From contig JAOCPU010000074.1 of the NCBI GenBank assembly GCA_035772785.1, forward strand, positions 1-64,000: DNA of 64,000 nucleotides, written 5' to 3'. A program made the position numbers and the translations under genes. This document shows positions 53,618 to 64,000 of the stretch, one piece after another (positions within the stretch are counted from its first letter, which is position 1; each line of letters begins with the position of its first letter). Under the pieces are notes generated by a model that worked only from the letters and a program-made list of their open reading frames with translations, made no database searches and was not told where the DNA came from. This stretch comes from Phlebiopsis flavidoalba (lineage: Eukaryota > Basidiomycota > Agaricomycetes > Polyporales > Phanerochaetaceae).

Positions 53618-54098
53618 ACGAGAGGTTAACGGGGACCAGAAGATTGTCGTCGCATTCGCACTCCGACCCGGCGGCTATCACCTGCATTTCTCGCAACTTT
53701 AAGACTTTGGAGCTTTGAGACAGTCTCACTCCGCATCAGAAATTTGAATGGGTAGAAAGAAATAAGTAGTAAATGGGAGTACTAGAAGCTTTCGGATGGC
53801 TGCGACCTCAGTATGGGAAATAATTTCGCCAGAAAGTGCATTCTTGGCGCATCGGGTCTGACTGAGACAGGAGGAGGCCTCACGGGGAGGTGATAAAATT
53901 AGAATATATTAGCATCCAAAACCACTGTATACTCTTTTTAAATAGTTTCGGCTGAATTTCTTGTGATACACGAGCCATGAGAATACAGTGGTACAACATA
54001 GCACACCGGAGAGCCTTGATTATGGGGGAAGTACAGGTGATAGCCGCCGAGACGGAGTGCGAATGCGACGACAATCTTCTGGTCCGTTAACCTCTCGT
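53618..54098. repeat. inverted repeat, ~72-bp well-conserved arms
   Basis: 53618-53690 and the reverse complement of 54027-54098 share ACGAGAGGTTAACGG, CCAGAAGATTGTCGTCGCAT and GGCGGCTATCACCTG with few differences. The spacer is about 335 bp and has no gene. Arms this similar imply a fairly recent inverted duplication or the ends of a small inverted-repeat element. Confidence 0.8.
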
Positions 54099-54960
54099 CA
54101 GTGAGTATCATTCTAGTCTGTTTGTTGTCATGCCCCCGCCCCTGTCTACATTCTTTTGCGCGGTCACGCCCTCCAAGCCGCGCCCTCACCTTCAAGCCTT
54201 CTCGCACTCAGCCGCCATCGAATTTTCCAGCCCAGGCCCCGCCCTCTACCCTCAAGCCCGCGTCCTTTTCACCGATGCCTTCAAGACCGGCCACCCAACG
54301 CTCACGCCCTCGCGCCTCTGCCCTAGTGGAGTGCCCTGTGCCCTCGCGCTCAGGCCCAGCACACCGCCAGCCTCTGCGCCCCCGCCCACGCCCCTTCTGC
54401 CCCAAGGCAGGTAAAGAAGAAGAGGAGGAAAGAGAAGTAATATGAGTTAGACAGTTGCTTTTGTATCTGTATGCTGTATCCTTTCAATGACAATGCATAC
54501 TTTGCATCCATACTGTTGTGAAAAGAGTGTGGTAGTGTGAAGCTAGTAGCCTAACAAGGAACTAACAGACAAACCAAAAAAACAGTGGAGCAGTCAGGAA
54601 ACACCTAAGGAATACTTAGGAAACATGCAAATCAGAAAACATACTAACATTGAAAACCAGTCAAACATGAAAACAAATAACACACAAGAAACTACTAAGA
54701 AACTGGCAGGACAAACTCTCAAGAAAATAGCCAAGAAACAGCCAGGAAACAAAGTAACGTTGGAGGCCTTGCAAAGTTTGCGTTAAGAAACACTTCTTAA
54801 CCATTATTTCATTAGTTTGTATTTCCTGGGAGTTTGTTTTTTGTTTAGAAATGCTTCTTATTGACCTGGATTTTCCCTGATGTCATCGTGCAAGATATAG
54901 CAAGATTTCATTAGATTTAGTCTTCCTACAATGATAAAACCATAAATTCCGTACTCGCAC

Positions 54961-57357
54961 CAATAAATCACACCATACCATAACTTATAAGTTGGATTAG
55001 CAAAGTATATTGATAGCCTGCACAATACTATTACAACGACTATTTGACTGGGTATAAAACATACTGTATAGTAGAACAGGCTTACAATTTCCGGAGACGC
55101 AGCCGACAGCCCTCAAATAAGACATCAGTGCGCGTTATAGGTGGGAACAATTTGTGTGCAGACCACTCACAGCTTCGGAGAACAGTTCTTGTGTCGCCGT
55201 ACATGTAGCAATCGCGTCCGCCGGCCAACTGTTCGCGCGCATTGGTGTCGCAGTCTTGCCGCAGACACGACATGCTTGGATAGACATGTCAGTATCATAT
55301 CATTGGTGTCGTCACATGCGTGTATACCCTCTGGAGCTGAAGCACAAACCTTGTAGGCCTGAAAGCCCCGCGTCAGAGCTGCATATATGCGTGTAGAAAA
55401 TATTGGCAGAAGAATTACCTAAGGTATATGCTTATGGCTCTAAGTCAACATCTCGGTACGTGACGCATATAGCCACCATTGGGTTGGACGTCGTGACCAC
55501 AGAAATCAGTGTACTGCCTTTTGGGGTTGGGTAGTTTTTTTTGAAGGGAACGCGCACGCACCTGAGCATCGAGATGTATATCCATGTGCTATACCCTCGG
55601 AGCACTTCTCCATGGGATGAACTTCAAGCCATCGTGGAGTCCTTTGCTGGGTTAGATTGTATTACAAAGGTGGCTTGAGTCGGGGCGGCATCGGCAATGC
55701 GTCAGTTGATTGGATCATAGTTAGAGAGGGACAAGGGTATCAGTCAGCAGCCGAAGACGATTGGGGGGGATTAAGAAATGAAGAGGATGAGATGAAGAAA
55801 AAAAATTGCAAGGGACTTGATGTCAAGACGGCATGGCGCACGGCGGTGAGTGTTGGGGGGAGAGAAGAGTCGGGAGCGGCCAACCTTCTCCTTGAGAGTC
55901 TCTAGTATACCAATCCCTTGACAGGCTTCCCACGGTCTGCGCTCGCAAGGGAGACGACAGCGGACGTATCGCAACGAACCAATAATGGCATTGTCTGAAT
56001 AACAGCTTTGGGGGAAGGCACATTGAATGGTCGAAAGACAAGTCTGCAGTTAGCTTACTAAGTTAGTAGTTCGCGAAAGCCAGTTGACTGTGCCGGATCG
56101 TAGACCCGGATAGCGCCTCAATGAGTACGAGCTGTGGGGCTGTTCACCTGCCTCAGGATTGAGATGCTTCATCTCGCCATATCATTCACCTACCCCCCCC
56201 CCCCCCGCTATGCAAGGCACGCCGATATTTCTAGTCAATATTAAGCCTACTCTCGCACGCCTTAACTATTCCCATCTCCTGACCACACGCGCACTTTACC
56301 AGGCGCCTCATATCTTTGAACTCTTTATCCCCGTCTTGCCACGGACGAAGTGATTGTCCCCCATATTCTCGCCGGACCTTAGCGTAGGTCTTCATTTTTT
56401 TTTTTTTATGAATGGCATGGACACGGTCTGGGACGATGTGTTTTTTTTTTTGTGGCCCCTCTGCTGTCGACTTAGTGAAGAGGCGATAGGATTTTGGCAG
56501 GAGATGCTGTGGTCTGACATTGTTATTGCGCGTGTATTGTTCGTGCGTGTATTTTGCGGTGTTTATGACCATGGTCGTTCACTTCGTGCACGCACTGTCA
56601 CGCCAGTGACGATGCTGACTACAGTGGAGCGACTAAGAATTACGCAATAAGCCCTGCGAGAGCTTCAAGCTCAATGCTCATTTTAAGCTTCATCTGAACG
56701 CCACAGATAATAGGCTCGAGTATACTAGAGCGCACACAACTGATTCTGGATGTCTAGTTACGCCTACTGTTCAAGTAGAAAAATGCTGCCAGTCAGCAGT
56801 CACGCGCTAAGGGTACGCACCAACAGTTGCCCAGACTACCTACTGCATTGGGAATTCGCTCTAATGAAAACACGAAAATAACGCAAAGCCCGTCCCCACA
56901 TCGACATATACGAAGTTTTGTGCGTTCACCAGTTTCACATATGACGGCCTGAAGACAGATCGCTGTAGTGAAGCATGGCCGTATTTAGCTATCATAAACA
57001 TTCCGCATATAACCAGACCACACTGTGCCGTATTTACCGTCCGATGTCTATACCCCTGGCGCTGAACACCAAATTAAGAAGTCGCGTGCCTATGATATGC
57101 TAGCAGCGCACTCCGTAATTAAATAGGATGTTTGGTCAATAGTTCAAATCGTACTTGATAATAAGCCGGTTGAGCCTTAGCAAATTTGAGGAACACAATT
57201 TGAATGAATACGCCGTTGATTGCAAGTTCCGAGCTACACAATCCTGCCAGTGGCAGTACCATGCCGGGTCTGCCTCGTCAGCCGAAAAGTTCTCCGGATG
57301 GCATGCCACAACGCCTTAACGGCGGCTCGCCACGGCAGACGACGCACGGAACTGCCT
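54961..57357. other. no gene recognised
   Basis: Only short open stretches (under 115 codons) without motifs. Homopolymers stand out: C run near 56195, T runs at 56395-56407 and 56441-56450. The right end lies downstream of the DIS3-like gene. Confidence 0.4.
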
Positions 57358-60300
57358 TCATGGCGGATATGAGCCCGCGTCAAGTCGAAGGACGCCCACG
57401 ATAGGGACCATCACTTTCACCTTCCCCCTCTGCGTATTCGTTGTCCTTCTCGACCTCGCGATCCTGCTAACGCGTTGACACTACTATTCAAAACACGGCA
57501 GACTAGTCGTATGCTCCACCCAGGGCAGGAGGATCGTAAGATCTGGTACGCGTCCGGATCGGAACTGGGTGCGTCGACTTTGAACTTGCAACGAGGCTCC
57601 CTCGAGCGCCAAAGCATCACCAACGCAATCAGACAACATCCCCAGCGAGGAGGAGAGGAGCGAGATTAAAAACTGCACGAAAGAGAACAAACCAACGCCG
57701 AGCCCGTTAGCGGAAACGCGCGAATGAACAAACCGCGATCCTCGGACGACCGCCGCCCCCGCGACGTTCTGCCACGCGCCTTGAGCGCGAGTCACGGTCA
57801 GGTCCGAATCATAAAACTCCGACGCTCGCCGCCCGCCCCGACCATCTGCGCCATGCGGTGCCGAACACGCATCTCACGACGCCTGGAGCAAGCGCTCGAC
57901 GGTGCGCCTTCCCGATGTCGAATGGACTAATGTCACGTGTCAGGGGCATGTGTGGCACGATCGCTGGCAGCAGAAGCTGCCGGTGCGCGGAAGCACGTCC
58001 TGGGGCATGATGTGGTTAGTAGGGTAGGGGGGGTGAAAGGCGGCGAACGGTGGGGCGGCCACCGGCGTTACGCGCGGAAATCGGTAGCCTCGTTTAAAGT
58101 GTATGTGTAGAGCACGACAGCCCGCAATGGGCGATTGGGGACGTAGTTGGAAGACCGAATACGTTTGTTCAGCGCGCGAAGCTGCCCGCGCAGATAGTAA
58201 TCGAGCGTGAGAAGCATAGACAGTCTCGCCGCTTCGCCATGCATGCGCAGACACGAAGTAGCGGGGGTGTTGAATAGCAGGAGTCTACACAGATTGGAAC
58301 GGTCCTGCGGCAGCGCGTCAGGCCTACGCTCTGTGCGGAGCATGTCAGGGGAAGGACGTACGAGGCATTTGTCGAGAGACGCGGCGTGCGAGCGTCGAGC
58401 CGGAGTCTCGAGACGTCCCCGAGCGTCAGGAGCCTTGCGTAGTTGCGTCGCGGATGATCCGGAGCTTCTCAAAGTTCGTCTTCGGGGGCGGCAGATGGAT
58501 GTCTACGTCGCCATTAGCACGATGTATTCCGTCGCATACAATTGGCCTAACGCACCTCAGGACCGGCGTCTGCGGGAACGTATCCTGGATTCTTGCGCGC
58601 GACGCTGATGCTGGCGAGGAGCATGAACTCCTCGACGAGGCTATTCGTCTCGAGGAGCTCCTTCTGCTCGATAGTCGATGCGGGTCCGACGACTCGGAGG
58701 GTGTCCATGTGGATTTTCACCTCCGGAGACGCCAGCATGGGGTTTAAGGGTGGGCTAGGGGGGCACTCCGATAACGTTTTTGTAAAAGGGTTGGAATGAA
58801 AGCCAAGGTTTCAGCGACCGACGCAGCCGGCATTGCGGCCGCCGAGCGCACGCGTGATACCGCGAGGCGTATTCAGTAGCGGATGCTCTTCAGTCAGTTC
58901 TATCATTCAAATGTGCTAGAGGTTTATTCATCGTCAGTGTGAGCGGCAGCCTGGCACAAGGCTAAGATGAAGAAGCCCATCCCACAGGGTCGTACCTTGC
59001 GTCTCACCCTTGCCGCTATCACTTGTACGGTGAACGTCCAACCGTCTTCAGAGGTGCCTCATCACCCGACGTTGCGTGTATGCCGGAGCACATATGCAGC
59101 GATATGACGCCTCCGCGTTCATTTCCAGACGATACCCGCTATGAAATAAGTTAGTAGGTCTATGTCACAGATTGTGAAGGTCCATACGCGCTCACCCAGC
59201 ATGACGCGCAGAACCGTCAATGAAACGCCCCTCGCGAACGAATGTTGGCCAGCGAGGAAGGCCCGATAGCATATCGTTCCGAGCACGCGCGGCGCTAACA
59301 TGTCTGTGCGATTATGTCCACGACGCTACACCGTGCCGTTTGTCGCCCTTGCGGCCCGGCTTTACGCTTGATCCATCATGGTCGTTGGTCCGGCCAAGGT
59401 AACGAAGCTGAGAGTACGCGTTCGGCATTATATTCTATAGGAAGGTCGTCAAGATTCTGCCCACTGCGGCTGGTAAATAGTTGAGTAATCGTTGCACATA
59501 TCTGGACTCCGCTGCCTCCTACAATTTCCGCTTTGGACACGGAAAAACCCGACATGGATGCGCGTCGTCGATAGATTCTGGACAGCTCGTGTAAAGCATT
59601 TCAAATATGCAAAGGTGAGCAACTTGAAGACACAGGAGACAGAACTGGTGGATACGATAGCTAACAGAATAGCATGGTTACCCGCAAATGCCCTCGCGAT
59701 CCCGCCAGTCGCTAGGGAATGAGTTACTCTCGCTCTTGGCGGTAGGACAATCCACTAGACTATCGCCCCTCCTTCGGCAGGACCAACCATCGCAGAATCC
59801 GCCTAATCCAATATTCGCCGTGGTAACATGACACGAGTCGACCTACTAGAAGAAGAACCCCCTCTCCGAAGCTAGCTGCCTCTTGCCTCCTCGACCTTGC
59901 CCCGAGCGCGCGCACTAAAGTGGCCTCGCGATGGCTACAAATTGGCTAACCTGCCGATGCATTTTGGTGCTGTCCCAGCGGGGTCCGATGGTGACGCAGG
60001 GCATCTTCTGGGACCTGACGACGCGAGCGGCGACCTAGGCGCGTGGCGCATGGGTTCATGCTGCGCGGGAGCAGCCGCGAGACGGGCGTCGCGAAGACGG
60101 TCTGCTGCGAGAGGGAGGTCGCGTTTGAGGAGGTGAGGGATGTGCTGTCGATGTGGCAGACGTAACTGGCAGGACACTGCGTTAGGTGGAGGCTCTATGG
60201 CAGAGAGGAGGCGACGTACGATCTCCAGTTACGCTTGATGACACCGACGATGCGACCCGTCGGCTGGCGTTCAGCAGCAACGCGTCTAGCTTGGTCCGCA

Positions 60301-61982
60301 CGCAGGGCTTTCCGCTCTGCTATCGCCTCCTGGTCATCTCCTTCCTCGTCTGACTCTTCGGCGTCGTCATTCTTCAATGTAGCTGCAAATTGCTATCAAC
60401 TCCGCTCGTAGGTGAAGGAAATTGTTCATTTACTTTCTTGGTCCACTACCTCATCAGCAGGTGCTTTCCACTCGCTCTCCGGGAAGACTTCGACCGCCAC
60501 GACGTCGCCTTGAACGGCACGGTTCATGTTTTCCCGTCCAATGAGAAGGATAGGCTTGTCGGTATGCCTGTGCGACTTGGGACATTATCCTCATTGAATG
60601 AAGTTTTGTCAGAACGGTGCAAGACCTTCGGATATTGGATGTCCTCCGGTATATGGATACTGTATCAAGACTGTCACCTCGATTGTGTACGGTCCACCAG
60701 TATGGTTAGCATTGCCACATGTGTACGGCAATGACAGCTGTCCTGGACTTTAACTGCCAGCCAGCAGAGTTGTAGCACTAGGGGCAGCATATCTGAGGCA
60801 TGAATAAGGGCGCACTTAGCAAGATTATTAATGACGCCGATCAGTATCAGCCCATAGTCACTCCTGTCCAGATACACAAAGCTTGATCAGCAAGACAAGG
60901 CCTTATTGGTCGGCTTACCAAGTCGTTCGCAGCCTATGTCGGCGACAAGAGAGATCGAGTAGTTTTGTCAGAGTCCTATTGCGCCTTGCTACATATGCTC
61001 GACTTAAGTGTACGTTGGTTTGGTGCAGAAAAGGCGATGCTAGTACCGACATACGCACCAGACATGCATTTGATGCCTTCTTTCTCTGCTTTCTCTCGGT
61101 TGGCGGCGTCGTCCGGTAAGAGTACAACAGAACGGAAAGCACAGGTTTCTCTTGCCCTCGTATTGGCGGTCGTGTTAACGATATGTGGGAGTTGTACCAC
61201 ACCGTCGCTTTCCGGATGCCTGACGGTGCCATCATGAGATTCATTCCCGAACGCGTCCCACTGTACGTACCGCGGTCGTTCCTATCATTCGGCGACTCGT
61301 CGTCTTCTCGTACAATGGCTGTTTGTCTATTCGTGCGGGTCCCTCACTATAAACTCAGTATACAAGAGACATATGCACGCACGAGCGAAATTCGTTGTAG
61401 AAGACCCAGGTCCGCTTGTCGTCGGCTTTCACGAGCGCTTTGAGGCGGTTGTACAGAGGCAAGGAGCGGTGTCGGACCTCTTCCATGACGGTTTGTAGCA
61501 CGATTATAGGCGGGGTGAATAAAGCGGATTCGATTAAGTCCATCTAAAGTGTACATAAGACATTGCTCATGGAAGTTGGCGGCACGGAGAGGAAGAGTTA
61601 TGTAACATAGCTGTACACTGTCAGGCATATAAGCCGAGGTTTGACATACTTTGGCGAGGAACAACGTCGTGTCTGGTAGGACAAAATGGCCATTTGAGAA
61701 AGCAGGATGCTCCATAGATCCCACGGAAGACCGAAAGGGTAGCATTCGCGTCTTCCATGGATGTACAATCTCTACAGCTTTTGATTACACAGCTGACATC
61801 CTCGCGTAGGTACCGCTCTCCAGAACTGTAGTCAAGACATAAGTGCCGAACTAGTGAGACAAATGCCATAGTAAGCAGCGCACCTTTATAACTTTCCTCG
61901 CGCCCCAGTCTTTCTGAAGCACTTGCGCTGGGTGATGGACCGCCTCTGCCCGTGGGCGTTTCTTGATCGTGGATTTCCCCAT
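57358..61982 (-). pseudogene. DIS3: RRP44/DIS3-like exosome ribonuclease, mosaic preservation
   Basis: DIS3 is the catalytic 3'-5' exo- and endonuclease of the RNA exosome. From ATG 61982 (MGKSTIKKRPRAEA) the PIN domain reads ERYLREDVSCVIKSCRDC, HFVLPDTTLFLAK, and, after an intron, MDLIESALFTPPIIVLQTVM and EEVRHRSLPLYNRLKALVK, DKRTWVFYNEFRS and VVLLPDDAANREKAEKEGI. The cold-shock region has RQPTGRIVGVIKRNWRSYV, CHIDSTSL-type text and GHFVRALGKVEEA. The RNB domain is poor at its catalytic centre (CPESIDDAHPCR where family members have GCQDIDDALHCR) but excellent at [12 protein letters not shown] and [39 protein letters not shown] and EKDNNTQRGKVKV follow, and the stop is at 57358. Blocks near 58100-58330 and 58750-59530 are barely recognisable. 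Because DIS3 is essential, this copy is either a decayed duplicate or badly mis-assembled. Confidence 0.75.
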
Positions 61983-62152
61983 CCCTTGTTGCGTTCTGAA
62001 CCACCGCGATACGGATACAAGGACGGAAGAGAAGAGACCAGGCGAATTTAAATAGACTCGGACGGGCCCCTGGACACGAAGGGAGAATGGACGATTTTCC
62101 TCGGTTAGGGGTACCTGAAAATGGACTATGCGCGCAACCTTAAACCCGACTC

Positions 62153-62640
62153 ATGCGCGTGAATACCGCATTTCTTCCGCACTCTACCATTCCAACAACT
62201 TGCTTGACCACCTCCTCCGCTCTCGAAAGGAGTCTCTCATTCTGTCGCTTCTTCTCGTCGTGCGTGTCCACGGTCTACCGCCGAAGCACCAGAGCGAGGC
62301 GCAGAAGCCCACTGAGGAGGCTGCCGCTGAGAGGAAGAGCTCGGCCGCTAGAGGAAAGGAAGAGGAGGAGGAGGAGGAGCCTGTTAGGAAGTACGCGCTG
62401 TACTTCACGGTCTGCGGCTAGGACCATGTGTTAACATGAAACGAGGACCCCTCTAGATCATGCCCGCCTTGCAAGGAGGAGTGCGACTGAGATCGTCAAG
62501 TGCGGTGCCGGGCAGCCACGAAGCACTTCCAACACTGCCAGGAGAGGTCAACTCCGGCGGAGGGCTTCCACGGCGAGAATGCATTGACGGACTTGTGCGT
62601 ACAATAACCCCTTTTACTGCCTCTACTAATGCTCACTGTC
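62153..62640 (+). pseudogene. QCR6: QCR6-like (UCRH hinge) subunit of respiratory complex III, incomplete
   Basis: The hinge protein is an acidic subunit of mitochondrial cytochrome bc1 that helps contact with cytochrome c. The first part reads FFSSCVSTV-like text, then KHQSEAQKPTEEAAAE and an EEEEEEEP acidic run. After a probable intron (GTTAGG...CTCTAG, about 62380-62459), the conserved hinge segment reads CKEEC, EIVKCGA and ATKHFQHCQERSTPAEGF, HGENCIDGL, with the Cys pattern of the family. One- or two-base shifts and a stop interrupt it near 62490 and 62580. The last family segment (FFHMMHCVDDC...) was not found downstream, so the gene is truncated or its last exon is unreadable. The ATG at 62153 is uncertain. 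Confidence 0.55.
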
Positions 62641-62699
62641 TACGCATAAACACTTAGCTGTGTCGTATGTTATACTTTTACAAATCTCCTTCACCGTCT

Positions 62700-63646
62700 G
62701 ACCAGTACCTTTCTGCGTAGGGCGTCCAATGGCATATTAAGACCAGTAAGGTCATACGCTTTGCCACCACTAACAGCGGAACTGACGTACCCCGCCCACC
62801 ACCATCCAGACATGGCTCACTGTGTCGGACGTACGCTTATATACGGGAACCGTCTGCATAAACCCGATCGTCATACTGACCGCTCTTGCAGAACTGCATC
62901 GCACCTACAACTCTTCGCCAAACTCAAGTAATTGATCTTATGCTTGAGAGCATTAAACATATGTACGGATTATAACAGCGCTCTTGCTTTCCATTTATTC
63001 TAACTGTGTGTGGTAGCTTCGCAGGGCTAGGCCAAGATTGGCATAATGGCGGCGAACGACTCTGGCATACGCGTGCTCCGTCCTTTCCTACCCACGTAGA
63101 ACGCTGCATAATGACATTTCTTAGACTTTCAATCTACCGCATTCAGTCCCACGCGGCTTTGCAAATGCTACATATCACGCGTGAGGAACCATTTGTGAGC
63201 AACCATTATTGAGCTCATACTATGGGGAAGGTGGATGAGTATCCTGTGTCCATATAGGTGGCCTTCAATGCATGAGCTACATCATCTGCATATGCGAGCC
63301 ACTACATAGGGTAGAACTTTTGATCCTGAGCTCTGCTACTGGAGCACACATGCAAGTGTTCGTACTTACTGAGGTAACAAGCATAAGCGCATCACTGACC
63401 TCAGTGATGAACGTTGCTTATGTGATAAGTTTGAACTCTTATCCCAATCACAAGAAAGACTTGGCTTCGAATTCACGGTTCACACGTTCTTTCCCACCTC
63501 CATCACCTTTAAATTCTACACAGCGTCGTGACCTCATTCTACTTCTTGCTATGATGTGCCGCGGTCCGAAACGACACCAGAGGTCTTGTGGTCTGCGCAC
63601 GTTCGTCCCGTATCGCATCGTATAAAGCTCTTGTAGAGCAGACCGC
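62700..63646. other. intergenic, no gene recognised
   Basis: Short open stretches only, up to 117 codons at 63272-63625 (+), which has no known domain. This includes the upstream region of the phosphatase gene. TATAAAG at 63620-63626, 20-odd bases before the ATG at 63647, resembles a TATA box but is unusually close. Confidence 0.4.
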
Positions 63647-64000
63647 ATGGCTCTACAGCTACCTGTCGACCTCGGCGATATGTTCTGGTCCTCTGCGCTC
63701 GCATTGGCTTCACTCTGGGCGTCGCGTACCTCTGCGCAAACACCGGCACAGCAGCGGGCGTCCGTACAAGGTGTCATTCTAACGAATCAGACACAGCTTG
63801 CCTCGGTCACTGGCGTGTATAACACTTCGCAGACACCGTCAGACTTGCCCTGGAACACGTACAATTACTGCAACGCGCCTCATGTCAACGCGAAGCATTA
63901 CAAAAAGCCAGACGTCGAGGATGCAAAGCTGGTATATGTGAACACTGTGATTAGGCATCATAAGGTCGGTCGATCCCTGTCACATTTCACGATATACTCA
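63647..64000 (+). CDS. histidine acid phosphatase family protein, 5' part only
   Basis: ATG 63647 opens a frame that stays open to the window end. It has a secretion-type hydrophobic stretch (FWSSALALASLWASRTSAQ), N-glycosylation sites (NQT, NTS) and LPWNTYNYCNAPHVNAKHY, a segment typical of a fungal histidine phosphatase clan-2 family. KLVYVNTVIRHHK follows, where the catalytic His belongs to the RHGxR-type motif, here RHHK with the expected RTPDN probably in the next exon. A likely intron donor (GTCGGT) begins at 63965, right after the Lys codon. The rest lies beyond the window. Such enzymes hydrolyse phosphomonoesters outside the cell; phytase activity cannot be claimed from this part. Confidence 0.75.
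   Translation, partial: MALQLPVDLGDMFWSSALALASLWASRTSAQTPAQQRASVQGVILTNQTQLASVTGVYNTSQTPSDLPWNTYNYCNAPHVNAKHYKKPDVEDAKLVYVNTVIRHHKVGRSLSHFTIYS

Larger units (their letters stand above)
51165..54960. mobile_element. candidate composite element with AT-rich arms and nested inverted repeats
   Basis: The left flank (51400-51960) is T-rich and the right flank (54480-54800) A-rich, like mirror images around a GC-rich core. Outer parts share inverted text: the reverse complement of 51345-51380 (CGGGATTTTCCCACTGATG) resembles 54865-54885 (TGGATTTTCCCTGATG). AGATCTAGCAAGATC at 51181 resembles AGATATAGCAAGATT at 54893 in direct orientation. The core holds two clearer inverted repeats listed separately. 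No transposase was recognised. Boundaries are approximate, and an old non-autonomous element or several overlapping insertions would both fit. Confidence 0.35.

Noticed and set aside
59740..59790. A-box-like TAGTCTAGTGG on the minus strand
   Set aside because: It lies inside the DIS3-like coding sequence and has no anticodon or T arm.

Overview
The window is fungal nuclear DNA, most likely from a wood-decay Agaricomycete (Basidiomycota). The evidence is many 45-60 bp introns with GT(G/A)NGT donors, GC-rich coding sequence, secreted GH11 xylanases (one with a fungal CBM1), an aryl-alcohol-oxidase-like GMC oxidoreductase, an intron-rich ABCC transporter, a 7-TM DUF6534-like protein, and a TET/JBP-type dioxygenase of the sort expanded with transposons in basidiomycetes. 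Telomere-like CCCTAAA units at base 1 suggest that the left edge is at or near a chromosome end.

Layout. 1-15.4 kb is a subtelomeric repeat and transposon zone: short subterminal repeats, a broken transposon-associated gene, a 2.46 kb element with 95-bp terminal inverted repeats, a decayed TET/JBP-like dioxygenase gene, a 1.1 kb array of degenerate ~121-bp repeats, a 1 kb array built on a 25-nt hairpin palindrome, and two diverged ~1.1 kb tandem units. 15.5-38 kb is gene-rich: GH11-CBM1 xylanase (-), ABCC transporter (+), EMC1 (-), two further GH11 loci (-), and a GMC oxidoreductase (-). 38-51 kb is sparse, with a decayed DUF6534-like membrane protein and an F-box protein. 51-55 kb is a composite region with nested inverted repeats and AT-rich flanks. 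57.4-64 kb holds an RRP44/DIS3-like exosome nuclease gene (-), a QCR6-like complex III subunit (+), and the start of a histidine acid phosphatase gene that runs off the right edge (+).

The xylanases and the GMC oxidoreductase fit lignocellulose attack. EMC1, DIS3 and QCR6 are housekeeping families (ER membrane insertion, RNA decay, respiration), and it is notable to find them 25-62 kb from a likely telomere. Almost every gene, including EMC1, carries single-base insertions or deletions, often in homopolymers, with the protein continuing in the next frame. This looks at least partly like uncorrected assembly indels. Some loci (TET/JBP-like, third GH11, DIS3) also carry stops or blocks of substitutions and look truly decayed. 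All family assignments come from reading translated sequence by eye; no database search was run.
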